Source of the DNA: Gautieria morchelliformis | Lineage: Eukaryota > Basidiomycota > Agaricomycetes > Gomphales > Gomphaceae | Assembly: GCA_015179125.1 (NCBI GenBank) | Contig: WHVA01000001.1 | Span: forward strand, 186,001-250,000 | Length of the DNA stretch: 64,000 bases | Reading direction: 5' to 3' | Shown: one piece after another, positions 11,531-23,000 of the stretch | Layout of the letters: each line of letters begins with the position of its first letter | Numbering within the stretch: the stretch's first letter is position 1 | The notes under the pieces: model-generated | Told to the model about the DNA's origin: nothing | Databases searched by the model: none | What the model saw: the letters and a program-made list of their open reading frames with translations, nothing else | Translations under genes and position numbers: made by a program

Positions 11531-11550
11531 AGTGATAGTTATCAGGTGGG

Positions 11551-11561
11551 AATCAGATAAT
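11551..11561 (-). other. Primer-binding site of element B
   Basis: On the minus strand ATTATCTGATT lies two bases after the LTR end, as in element A. Its complement AATCAGATAAT is in the LTR at 11844-11854 (minus strand). Confidence 0.65.
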
Positions 11562-11563
11562 AC

Positions 11564-12258
11564 TGTTACATATCAGAAATTCCAGAGGTCCGAACTAGAA
11601 AGGACAATGGCTTCAACTTATGTGTTGCGCCCCTGATGAGTTATCATCCTAAGTGTTTCAGATCTGAGTTCCAGTTGCCGGAGAAGGCAGAAGTCGGGAA
11701 GACAGTGCTGAAGGTCAGAGGTCACAGGACAGAGGGCGGAAGAGGCGAAAAGTGGAGTATTGAAGGCAGAGAGGGAGACAGAGCTTTCAAGACTCACTGT
11801 GTGAAGAACAGGAGAATGTGAAGGGATTCACATATCAAAGTCGATTATCTGATTGTAGAAACGGAGACATACAAGTGGGGGTTTTTATACAAAGAGCTGA
11901 AGCAACAAGTAATAGTGTAGTACTAAGCAAATTCCGGAGGGAGCGGGAATCAGATAGACATATGGGGTAAGTAACTAATGCAGAACAAGGGGATAACAAG
12001 GGGGTGCAGGGTAGAGTAAGAACAATGGCAACAGCACAAAGGTGTGTAAGTACAATGGGCATTGGAACAAACGGAAATATGGAAATGGTATCTTGTTGTG
12101 TTCAGGGTTGAGTATGGAGGCTGGTAGATAGAGTTGACCAGGGGTACTGAAGAACAAGGGGTCAAGGTCTTGGGTTGCGGAGGTTGCGGAATAGAGTCGG
12201 AGGTGCTGCGGAGGTGTTCTGGAGGTGGCGGAGATGGTTGAGTGGCATGGTCGTAACA
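11564..12258 (-). repeat. 5' LTR of chromovirus B
   Basis: 695 bp; on the plus strand it runs TGTTACATATC...CGTAACA, the inverse of the A LTR. It is followed by GATAA, which also precedes the related fragment at 41813. Confidence 0.85.
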
Positions 12259-12850
12259 GATAATTCCAACATTCCCGCCCCTTGTTATATCCTTTGTTCT
12301 TTCGACTCTATTACTCTGACCCACCGGACTCAACTCACAGCACAGCAAGACCAGATGTCCATCCCCCTTTGGAGTCACGTTGTTCCGTCATGTCAAACAT
12401 ACTTTCTGACCCCTTGTTCTTTTGCCATTGTTCTTTACTCTACCCTACACCCCTTGTAGTCCTTTGTTCCCAATTAGTTACTTACCCTGTATGTCTATCT
12501 GACTTCCACTTCCTCTGGAATTTGCTTAGTACTACCCCATTACCTGTTGCCTCAGCTCTTCATATAAAAAGCCCTCATGTATGCTTGCTATCCTGCAATC
12601 AGATAATCACCTTCGATATGTGATTTCCTTTGCTATATCTCCTGTTCTTAGCACAGTGAGTTTTGCAAGACCTCCATCTCTCCGCCTTCCACCCTCTAAC
12701 CCAACTTCCAACCCTTGTCTAGTTTGATACTTTCTGACTTCTGACTTGTGATCCGAAATACTTAGGACGATAGTTCATTGGGGACACGACACATAAGTTG
12801 AAGCTGTTGTCCTTTCTAGTTACAACTTGTGTAAATATCGATATGTAACA
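12259..12850 (+). repeat. LTR C, 3' portion of an older related LTR
   Basis: Plus-orientation relative of the A LTR. It contains TATAAAA at 12573 and the self-primer 11-mer at 12597-12607 and ends ATATGTAACA at 12850. Its first part is missing: alignment to the A LTR begins about 65 bases in, exactly where element B's LTR abuts. The missing part matches 41749-41812. Confidence 0.8.
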
Positions 12851-13217
12851 GACTTGAAGTGAATAAGTATGTCAAAATGTTTGTTCTCATTATTTTGCTC
12901 TTACATGGTTAGCTAGTTATGTCAACTCAGAGAGCAGTATCGATATAAGGTAATGAGCAACAGGATTGGTGGGGATATGTATATGGTAGGTGCATGTTTA
13001 CTGCCTGCACTTGCACTTCGACTTGCCTGCTCGGTTTGGCCTAGACAAAAGGCAGAAGGGTTCGTACTCATTTCATGGCTCGAAGGATAAGGTGGAGAGC
13101 TAGGTGTAATCAAATAGGAGTTATAGATGTGACTCGGGTGTGTTGGAGGAAAGGTGTCATGAGATAGGGTTGGCAAGATGGGATTAATGAGATGGGATTG
13201 GTCCAGTTGTATGGTTA
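12851..13217. other. Unassigned sequence between LTR C and element D
   Basis: I see no gene, repeat or RNA signature here. The short open frames lack recognisable domains. Confidence 0.5.
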
Positions 13218-13222
13218 CTCAT

Positions 13223-14255
13223 TGTCATGACACGTTTATTCCTCATACTCAGGTGCTCTGTCCTGCCATTTCTCACCCCATTTCCGTGTTCATTCCGATC
13301 GCCATTGTCATGTTCGGCAACCGATGTTCGCCCTTCCTTGCATTTCTCCAAACAATCATTCGCCGAACGATCATTCGCTGCTCGCATCATTCGCCAGCAG
13401 GCACACCATCAAATACGATCGATACCATTCACCCGGCATCATGGTTCATCATTAACCCCATCATCTTCCTAGTCCAACCCCATTGGGCGTTCGTATGGTC
13501 AAAGTGTGTTCGCAGGGCATCTCTTCCATAGGTCGTGCGGGATCAACCCAGTAGGTGAAGAACCAGTGTAGGGCAGTGTATATGCGGGCCCCAAGACATG
13601 ATTTCGTACACAGGTGCCTTCGCCACCTTCACTCTCCGTCGTTTCATGTTCTCCCTCTTCTCTCATTCTATTGTATGTTTATTCCATCTATGTTTTATCA
13701 TGACTGCGCACCCCTATCCAACCCTGACTCGTGATGGCCTCTTTCCTATTCGCTGATACCTTACGAACATTCGATATAAGTAGTTTACATTCGCATGTAT
13801 ATTCCCCAGTTCAATTATCGTACGTCGTTCATCTTGTGCAGCTTTGACCTCGCTGTGGTCATCATCTTAAGCCTTCTCTTGGAGATTCTCATCTTCGACT
13901 AGCAAAGGGCTTAGGCATCACTGGTGAGTTCTCGTACTTCACATTCGTTACCTTAGCCTTCGAACTATTTTCTGTGCTGTTGGCGAAGGGCTCCAAAGGA
14001 GCACCTTCGCCAGCGAAGGGATTGTCAAGACTTAGACAGCCCTTCCGTGAGACCTTGCACGTTACATCGTCAAGAGTCACAAGCTATTTCGCTACGACTG
14101 TAGATAGGGCGAGCCCCGTTCGGGCAACCCTCTTACCTTGTGAACATTCGTTGGTTCACCTATTCACCGAACGGCATACTTATTCGCACAAGTTATTCGG
14201 GCATTCGCTGTGTTCACTAATACACTATATTAACACCTGAAAACCAATCTTGACA
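13223..14255 (+). repeat. 5' LTR of element D
   Basis: 1033 bp, TGTCATGACACG...AATCTTGACA. It contains TATAAG at 13775-13780 and AGTTCAATTAT at 13808-13818, the complement of the PBS. Partial relatives lie at 59151-59561 and about 27918-27965. Confidence 0.88.
13775..13818 (+). promoter_or_regulatory. LTR promoter TATA and predicted self-primer of element D
   Basis: TATAAG at 13775 lies 33 bp before AGTTCAATTAT (13808-13818), which pairs perfectly with the PBS at 14258-14268. The sequence differs from the A family but the geometry is the same. Confidence 0.65.
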
Positions 14256-14257
14256 GT

Positions 14258-14268
14258 ATAATTGAACT
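14258..14268 (+). other. Primer-binding site of element D
   Basis: ATAATTGAACT begins two bases (GT) after the LTR end at 14255 and is the reverse complement of 13808-13818. Confidence 0.65.
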
Positions 14269-14458
14269 AACAGCTACAGTCAAAAGCATTACCCTATTTT
14301 CCATGTCATCTACACAACAAGAAAACCCTGTTGTCCATAGAACCTGCTCGACAGGTCCAGTTCCCACTCCAGCACCACTCAAGAGGTGAGCAGCTTCCGC
14401 CTCGTTCCCTTCACAAAACCCCACAGAGGACATCATCCCTTTCTCTCGCCTCGTCGCC

Positions 14459-16519
14459 ATGTCTGCATCTCGGCCTACACCATACCATCCGGTCCCCGAA
14501 CATGCATCACCACCTCTTTTCGATGTTCAACGGCAGCTGACTCCAGGCGAGCAGCATTTCTCCCCTCAGCGACCACTTTCAGTCAGCACTCCCATACCTA
14601 GTCATAGGCCCGGCGCCGATTCTTTACACCGCTTATTCCCCCCTAATTCGCCCAGCGGTCGCCCACAAAACCCTAGCACATTTAAAGAACCTTATCCTTC
14701 TAGGCTCCCTCAGATTGCCGGTGCTTCAGGGCTCAGATTACAATTGTCCTTCGCACGACCCCACTTGCCACCTGCTTTGCCTAGTCACACTCTGAACCCT
14801 TTTCTCGACATGCACTACGCCCAGCGTCCCCTTAACCCCCAGCCTACGTCTCCTCTCAATTCCAGGCATACCACCCCTGTACACGCAGAATGCCGGGCTC
14901 GCACACCCGCTTCGCACAATTCTTCATCTCATTCGCATCACTCACATGTTTCTTCGCACTCTTCGCAGGCTCTTCGCAGTCTTCCCCATTCGGTACATAG
15001 TGACCATACTCGAGTCAGCTCTCAACCTACTTCCCCTTGCGAGGCACCTTTGGTGGACCAGGGACATCACGCTGACCCTGCGCCCGAGCAAAATCTTGGC
15101 TATCCCATTACTGGGGTGCCCTATTATGACCCGAATGCTTTGCCTTTCAGCAGTGCCCCACCTCTATTCGCAGGACAACCTCACCCATTTGTGGGACAAC
15201 CTCCCCTGTACCAACCTCCAGCCCAGATTCCTGCCCCACCTGGCGGGCCTGTGCCTCTTCCATTCGTGGGACAACCTCTCCCCTTCGCGGGACAACCTCC
15301 CCCGCAACAGCCCCCGGCCCAGATTGCTGCTCCACCTGGTGGGCCTGCGCCTCTTCCATTTGCGGGACAACCTCACCCTTTCGCGGGACAACCTCCCCCG
15401 TAGCAACCTCCGCCACAGATTCCTGCCCCACCTGGTGGGCCTGCACTGCCTCCTCCACCACCTCTCGGGCCACCATTTCCCCATTTAGGAATGCCTCCCA
15501 TCAGGCCTCCCGGGCCTCCCGGGCCCCCCGGACCTCCTGGCCCACCTCCGCCCTTTGGTGGAGGGCCTTGGCTGCAACCAGGGTTCCCGTGGAATCCCTA
15601 TTATCCCTTCCCTTTCGCCTACCCTCAGGCCGCCCCTGATGGTGACTCTGACGCTGCGAAACCTGACAAATTCACAGGGAAAGAACCCCGCCTTCTCCGA
15701 ACATTCATCGCTAGTTGTATTATGGTCTTCGACAACAAGCCCTGAAAGTTTCAGCAGGAGCGACACTGGGTCTCCTACGCAGCATCCTACCTCAGTGACA
15801 TTGCCTTGATTTGGTGGCAGCCTTTTCTCATTCAGTTCCCAGAACCTCCCATTCGGAGCAACTGGTTGATCTTTGTCGACGAACTTAATCGTCTTTTCGG
15901 TCAGGCCGACATCATCCAGGTATCCGAGTGAGCTATTCGCAGGCTCAAGATGCTCGACACCCATCGTGTCAATCGCCACATGACCACATTCGCTGAGTTG
16001 TCCTCTTACGTCGAGTGGAACGATGCCGCCCTTTACGACACTTTCTATAACAGCCTCGCCGAACGCATCAAAGACCACATGCTCTCCTCCGAACGTCCCG
16101 AAAGCCTCGACCATCTCAAACGTCAGGCCCTTCGCATTGACAATCGCTACTGGGAGCGCCAAGGCGAAAAGCAGATTACAACCTCTATTCGTCCCCCTTC
16201 CTCTTCCAAACCGTCTTCTACGCCACGTGCTAATGCTCGACCCAGACCCTCTGCCGCAGCAAAGCCTGACGAACAGAAAGATCTTTCCGGCATGCTCGAT
16301 GCTACCGGATGTCTGACTGAAGCCGAGAAAGAGCGATGAAAAACCAAAGGCCTTTGCCCTTATTGCGGCGAACCCCCCGCACATCACGCAAAGGGGTGCC
16401 GCTTTCAAGAGTCTGCCTCAACCACTGGCAGAGCTATCTTCACTCTTGAAGGTGACCCTCAGGTTGCGATTCTCGAAGAGGTTTCCGAAGATAGCAAAAG
16501 CTTTCCCACGGAAGATTAA
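14459..16519 (+). pseudogene. Gag of element D with four in-frame stops
   Basis: The ATG at 14459 (MSASRPTPYHPVPEHAS) opens a long Pro/Ser/His-rich N-terminal region with a repeated unit built on PFAGQP and QIPAPPGGP (about 15165-15480), then a PGPPGPP stretch. A capsid domain (DKFTGKEPRLLRTFIAS, about 15665 on) and an unusual knuckle, CPYCGEPPAHHAKGC (about 16356-16400), follow. The frame is constant but contains TAG at 15401, TGA at 15743, TGA at 15929 and TGA at 16337. The three TGAs fit CGA codons that lost a CpG (the capsid context reads NKP-stop-KFQ and SE-stop-AIRR). The natural end is TAA at 16517. A readable fossil. Confidence 0.78.
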
Positions 16520-17416
16520 GCTCACGATCCCTCTGTGGTGTTAAAAATGGATTGGTTTACTCCTTCGAACAATGACGTTACCCACTCTGTACCAATCCCT
16601 GTTCCCGTTCGCCTCAAATATCCTGTCCTCTTTATCTCTCCCCATCCATGTACACCTTCTCAGTCTCCAGTTCCTCCCCCTCTCATCCTAGTTCTCAATA
16701 AATTCACCGCTCCAATTCTCGAACAATGTCTCCTTCTCCTTGTTAGCACACTAGCCACTACTCGTCTCGTTCGCCGAACACATAGATCTTCGTCTCATTC
16801 AGTAAACTCCACTTCGATAGATATTTCCACCAAGTGTCATTTCTTTCTTCGCCCTTTCCTATCCCGAATCTTCCTGTTTTCACACAGACGTTCGACATCG
16901 ACGGCAAACTCTTTGCTACCTCAGCAAAAAAAGCCTATCGAGCATCACTCTACCGAGTCCTCCATATCGCTGCTTTATACTCGTCCCCGCTATTCTTGGG
17001 TTACGCCCCGAACACGGCGATTGGACTATCCTATTCCACCAGGTGTCTCTTCCTTTCTTTGCCCCTCCCTATCCCGAATCTTCCTGTTTTCGCGCAGACA
17101 TTTGCCGTGGATGGCAAACTATTTACTAGTCCCGAACCACCTCAGTCAATTTTACCTGTCGGGGCAACATGTACCATAAAGGGGGGGGTGAGTGCTGAGG
17201 CACTATACAAACCCTCACAACCCCTACATTCGGAAAACTTGATGATCACTTCGCACAAATTTCGCGAACTCCACTTCCAGTTAGATTCGCTCATAGCCAT
17301 GTTCACGTACTCCCACGCGAAGTCCCCGAAGAGACCCAAGACTTAACACACCATCTAGCGCTTCAAGAGAAACAATGCTTCTATATTCACAAAAAAGAAT
17401 TATCACAGACTCTACC
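16520..17416 (+). other. Remnant of the D pol region with an internal duplication
   Basis: No RT, RNase H or integrase motif can be found. Two units of about 80 bp (16835-16915 and 17043-17125, both containing ATCCCGAATCTTCCTG and encoding QTF..DGKLF) form a degenerate direct repeat about 210 bp apart. A G8 run at 17178-17186 resembles a polypurine tract. Consistent with a large pol deletion followed by local duplication. Confidence 0.5.
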
Positions 17417-18831
17417 CTATTTCGTTAGCTTCCTGATCATCGCCTGGACCCCCTCTAGTTCCAACACCTCTCCGCTTAAATCGTTCAACTTTCTGGACAA
17501 ACTCCTCATCAGATCCTCCAACCTCTCCACCAGCTCCTCCATCCTCTCCTCGCCGGCCAGCGTAGACATTCGGGTGCCTTCGGAGGTATCTGAGAATCAG
17601 CCAGGGATGCTCGAAGGAAGGGCGTAACAAACTTACCAAGGACACCATTCGACGAAATCAAGGATGAACCCATCGTCAATCCCTTATCCTTCACCTTCCC
17701 CTTACTCTTTCCCTTCGATCCCCGCTCCTTCACCTCTGGCTCTCGACTATCCTTCTCATCCTTCGCCACGTACTCTAGAGGAGGGACAAGGACTCCACAT
17801 GAGTTCGGACGGTGTAGGAGGAATGGAAAAAGAGGAGACTTACCCTCTGCCGCGACACAGCCCTGGCGATCACGAATACATCGCCCACACATCTTCCCCG
17901 CCTCGTCACTGCAGGTGTTACCATGGCGAAGACATTGCCCACACTTCGCAGGCCTCTTCAATACGTCGTGCTACGGGGAAGCACACAGTCAGCGGGTGAA
18001 GTACTTCAACAAAGAACCATGCTGCTTACCCCTTGATAAATCAGCCACCCGAGCAAATATGCATGCTCGGGGTAGCCATGTTTTGCCACCGATTGCGGGA
18101 CCTTGTCCGCTTCGGCAACCAGCGCAGTCGCCCGACCCTTGCAACGATGGGCAGGAGTTGGCTCAACTGCAACGATCTCGGGCGTAGGGCTCCGAGCACG
18201 TTCCTTGCGAGGCTTCTTCGGGGTCGGAGCATCGTCACCTTCGTCCTCGGATGAAAGAAACATCGGTCGACGCTTCGTGCCCATTGACGAACCTACAGTC
18301 GAGGGTTGAAGCGATTCCGGTGGTGCAGTGATGGGCTCAACAACAGGAGCAGGATCTTCGACAGAGCTCCGAATTATCCTGGCTAGCAAACGGATACGTG
18401 TCACGTACTTTCAAGCTCCTTCGCAGCATCCCCCACTACCTCGGCGTCCTTCGACAGGCCCTGCGAAGCTGTCGACCCTTGCACCTCGTTCATCCCGGCA
18501 TCAAGGAACTCTGGGCTAAGCAGGAAGCCCGCACCCCCGAGCCACTCCTTCGCTTCCTTCACCTCCTTCACCAGGTCGTCTACATCCGACGGACATTCGC
18601 AGTCGGGGTCCGCGATCACTTCGACACGCAATGTGGTCCGCAGCTCGGCCTACAATCGGGTGTTCAGCGAAAGACTTGATCTGAGAGCTCTCTTACCTGA
18701 AGTTCTTCAGCCTCGGCAACTCATTCCTCCACCTCTTCGCGCAAGTCCCCCCGAAAGTCAGGGCGAACCTTCAGCTTTACCCGTGTTTGCTCGATAAGCA
18801 CAGAGAAGGAAGGCGATTCGTTATCAGCCAT
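17417..18831 (-). CDS. Spliced antisense gene in element D: Zn2Cys6-like cluster and coiled coil
   Basis: Opposite strand to gag. My model joins six exons (plus coordinates, 5' to 3' of the gene): 18831-18697, 18649-18409, 18382-18030, 17970-17844, 17774-17637, 17589-17417. Introns are 47, 26, 59, 69 and 47 bp, all GT-AG; all phases agree, giving 389 codons including the TAG at 17417. The protein starts MADNESPSFSVLIEQ. It has an acidic/basic middle with DAPTPKKPRKERARSPTP, then exon 4 with CGQCLRHGNTC and CGRCIRDRQGC. The spacing C-x2-C-x6-C-x7-C-x2-C-x6-C is that of a fungal binuclear Zn cluster. A lysine-rich stretch and a heptad-like tail (ERMEELVERLEDLMRSL) follow. Defects: one TGA at 18721 (fits CGA) and a 26-bp second intron, too short to splice normally and perhaps partly deleted. 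Function unknown. Confidence 0.68.
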
Positions 18832-19471
18832 GAGGAATCGAGTGGTGAAATAGACCCGTCGCCTCACATCCCAACGCCTTTTAAAGCCCAGGGCTGAGCC
18901 GTGCACGGACCAGGCAGCGAGAGATTGTATCGGGGGCACTATTACGTCCTCAAGCTCGTCCCCCATCCTAGAGCACTACGTCATTGGACTCCGAAGCTAG
19001 GAGGCGGGTGCTGTCATGACGCGTTTATTCCTTATACTCAGGTGCTCTGTCCTGCCATTTCTCACCCCATTTCCGTGTTCGTTCCAATCGCCATTGTCAT
19101 GTTCGGTAACCGATGTTCGCCCTTCCTTGCATTTCGCCGAACGATCATTCGCTGCTCGCATCATTCGCCAGCAGGCACACCATCAAATACGATCGATACC
19201 ATTCACCCGGCATGATGGTTCATCATTAACCCCATCATCTTCTTAGTCCAACCCCATTGGGCGTTCGTATGGTCAAAGTGTGTTCACAGGGCATCTCTTC
19301 CATAGGTTGTGCGGGTTCAACCCAGTAGATGAAGAACCCGTGCAGGGCAGTGTATATGCGGGCCCCAAGACATGATTTCGTACACAGGTGCCTTCGCCAC
19401 CTTCACTCTCCATCGTTTCATGTTCTCCCTCTTCTCTCATTCTATTGTATGTTTATTCCATCTATGTTGTA

Positions 19472-19473
<2 letters not shown>

Positions 19474-19511
<38 letters not shown>
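19474..19511 (-). other. Poly(A) tail of LINE1
   Basis: 38 consecutive T on the plus strand directly next to the TSD copy. From here to 20037 lies 3'-untranslated sequence of the LINE without a recognisable domain. Confidence 0.85.
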
Positions 19512-19516
<5 letters not shown>

Positions 19517-20037
19517 CATTTTAATCGACCTCAGGCTGGGCCTATGGTGGTCGCTACACACATTGTACCTAAATTGGGTGGGCCTTTCCCCTCGCTCCCT
19601 GGGACTCCCAACCCATTGCGTCCTCAAGCGGGCGGTTGCACCGACGACGGGCCCATCACCCCCCGCCGGCCCGGCCCCTTGGACCGTTTACCGCCCCACT
19701 CTTGTGAGGTAAGTACTCCTTCATATCTCTCGGTGGTTACTGATGATGGTGGTCTGGCTTCGTAAGTGCCTGGTCGCCGAAGCGAGCTAGCACGATGAGA
19801 AGGAGCGCCGCAGTCGAAGAGGATAAAGGTTTGTTGGGTCTTCATGATCTTGCTGCGCCGAGTCATTACGCGCCGCTGCACAGGCTTCATGGGAAGTGTT
19901 GTGAGAATTTTGGGTTGTGGTTTGGTGGGAGGAACGATGGTGAGGGGCATGATGCATGGGCATATTCGTGATTGGGCCTTGTCCTCGTTTCGTCATCAGT
20001 GCGTGTAGTCTGCCAGAGTAGTGATTCTGCTGTTAAT

Positions 20038-23000
20038 TTAGGGCAACGGGGGAGAGACATCACCGAAGGTCCCTTTGAGCCGCCCCGTCACGGCAACATA
20101 TCTCAACAATGCTGCCATCGAATCACGCTTCCCCAGTAGTTCCCGGACCGACTTGGATTTCCTGCCCAGCTTTCGTCGTAGCCCATGACGGGCGTGCTCG
20201 TGTGCGCGGCAGTCGAAGAGGAAGTGGTGGGTCGTCTCTTCGGCCCTGTGACACGCTGGGCACATAGGGGAGGGTGCCTTCTTAATCCTGTGTAAGTGTT
20301 TGTTGAGCGGCGCATGGCCGGTCCGCAGCTGCAAAATCAGGCTCTGTTGTGCATGCGTGAAGGCTGGGGTATCGCTAAGATATCTGTGTGAGGGGAGGCT
20401 GCCATCGATCCTTGCTAGTCGAGCGTAGTGTGGCGATTGTCTCCACCTCTCCCGCCAAGTGAGCCCCGCGTGCGTCCTGTACGCCTGCCTCGCCACCGCC
20501 AGGCTGTGCGGCAGCGGGTCAGTTCTCAGGAAGACCGGGAGGGCACTCATCTGGTTGTTCTCTCCTGAAGCTGCCTCCTTAGCCTCCCGATCAGCATCCT
20601 CGTTGCCCGCAACCTTGTCGTGACCCGATATCCAGGCTATCTTCAGGGTTAGGCGGCGCCTCCGGGAGGGTGCCACGGTCCTGTTTGCCAGATCGTATAC
20701 GTGTCCCAGAATGTGCTGTGCCAACCTGGGCCGGACATTTCTCAGCCCCTGTATCACCCCTTGATTATCCAGCAAGATCGTTGATGCCCTGACGCCTCTC
20801 TCTCGCCCCAGCAGCTCGAGGGCCAGCGCGAGGCCGATTGCTTCGGCTTCGTAGGTGGTGTGGCTGGTGAGTGGTCCCAGCCGGTACCATAGTGCTGCGA
20901 CTCTTCTCCCCTGTTTGTACAGGACCGCTGCTGCTCCTGCAGCCCCGTCCAGCCCTGAGCCATCCGCGTAGATCTTGACGTCTGCCGTGCTCCGGTCCTC
21001 GTCCTCCTTCGAATCCTCTCTAGAATCCGCTATCTCCGTGGAGAAGAGGCAGGGCGCATCATGTAGAGGACAGGAATTATAGGCAGTAGGTATGGACTTG
21101 TTGCTCAAAAGAATAGACTAGAAAACAATTCACTCTCTCAGTGAATTTAGTTGTCACTCTAAATATATTATACACTACCTAGAAAACAATTCACTACAGA
21201 GGATTTCTAGGTTAATAAATCGAAAGAATGCTAGACTAATTTACTTGCCTCTCTCAGTGAATTTAGTTGTCACTGAGAGAGGGGGAAACTGTTTCACTGC
21301 GCATGTACTACTACCCGGCCCTTTAGCGCCCAAGAGCTCGCGCGTCGAAGTCATTTCAGACTCCGCTGGGTGCAGCCGCTTGTGAAAGTAGGAATAACAA
21401 AATGAAATAGAGAGACAGGGAGTGAGTGGAAAATTTCGAAAATAACCAGAGAAATGGATGCATGATACAAGAACAACATGAGAAGAAATTGAGAAAGCAC
21501 ACAACAAATTGGATATATTATGCTTGATTTTGGTGCAGGAGCATCAATGCACCCAACACATCAGGTGCGTGAGTGAAGGGGATGATCTTCTCATATACAG
21601 CCGGGTCAAGGCTGAACCTGTGCGTTAGCTGGTGTATTGGGGATGGGTGCCGCTTGACCAGCCTGCGGGCGCAGGAGCGGATGGGGCGGTGGAGAGGATG
21701 TTGTTTAGGGAGGGCCATCATGCGGCTGGCCGCCCTGTGGCAGACGTCCGACAGTAGCAGTTCTATCGGCTGCACGTTGGCATGTGCCTCTAGGACGTCA
21801 CTGGCAGTGGTGCGCATGGCCCCGGTGATAGCGACGATAGCTATACGCTGTACAGATGTCAGTTTGCATACCACCCCCACTGAACCTGTAGCCCTCTTTC
21901 CCCTTCCCTCTCTTTGAACTGGCACGAACCAGACGTCGGCTGCATAGGTGAACTTGGGTATTGCGACCGCACAGTACAGTTGTCTCATGTATGTCACTTG
22001 TATCCCTGTGGAAGGTTTAGATAATCTGCGGGCAAGTAATGTCCACTTAACGGCTTTCGCTACCGCCTTCTCCGCCTGCGCTTTCCACCGGAGCTCTTCA
22101 TCAAGGTAGACCCCCAGGAACTTGCGTGCTGAGGTGGGTTGAACCGTCGTCCCCTCGTACTCAAAGGCCGGCCTTGGCTCCCGCATGGTCTTACCTGGAC
22201 GTTCGGGGTCTGGGACTCGCCTTCTTGAGAAGCCAACCACCGCGAACTTCGACTTCTCGAAGCGCGACTGGTGGGTCTGTGACCATTCCCTTGCCCCACC
22301 TTCCTTCATTAACATCTCCCTCAGGCCGGCATATGCTTCTTCATACGTGCTCCCCTCAGAGTATAGGCTGGCGTCGTCCACATAGGCTATCGCCGCCTGG
22401 CCCTTTCCCGAGGCGACATCTAGAAGGTCAGCATTGTAAAACAGGTATAGGATCATCGACAGTGGGTCGCCCTGCCCTATTCCGTTGTCTATCGGCACCC
22501 AGTCTGACTCAAAATCGTCGAATTTGAGCCTGGTGCGCCTGCCGTCCAGCATTTGTTCAACGAAGAGCACGTAGGCTTCTGGCACCTTCCGCTTCCTCAT
22601 ATTGTGGAGCAGGCGGTCTGTGACAGCATTTGGGAAAGCGCCCTCTATGTCCAGAAAGAGCATGGCAGCTACTTTCTTCCTCCACCACGCGCCCTTTATC
22701 TTGTTGACCGTCAGATGGATAGAGTCCATAGTCGTCCTTCCCGGCCTTCCCCCGAAGTGGTTAGCTGGTAAGAGACCGTACTTCTCTGTCATATAGACCA
22801 GGTCCTCGGCAACGATCGCCGAGAGGACCTTTCCTATTGTGTTGAGGAGAGCGATGGGTCGGTATGCCTTTGGGACGTCGTAGGCGGCCTTTCCCGGTTT
22901 TCTTATGGCCACCATGATCCAGGCCTTCCAGCCGTCACTGTAGGTATTCAGTGCAAAAGTGGCCCGGTATATGCAGATGAGGTACTCAGCAAGCAGATCC

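Larger units (their letters stand above)
1059..12258 (-). mobile_element. Ty3/gypsy chromovirus B, 3'-truncated and split by element A
   Basis: Minus-strand element of the same family as A. Its 5' LTR is 11564-12258, PBS 11551-11561, gag 10170-11530. The protease begins at about 10035 and resumes at 2039, so A (with one GAAAC duplicate) sits between residues F and L of the DSGSTHCF/LDSDF protease motif. RT is cut at 1059, where a DUF6533 repeat begins, so RNase H, integrase and the 3' LTR are missing here. A possible displaced 3' LTR piece is at 41813-41999. Confidence 0.85.

Noticed and set aside
12922-13176. Minus-strand ORF between LTR C and element D
   Set aside because: Low-complexity, no homology I recognise.
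19440-19512. Long T run as a promoter or sequencing artefact
   Set aside because: Directly flanked by a 12-bp TSD matching the far end of a LINE, so it is a poly(A) tail in reverse.
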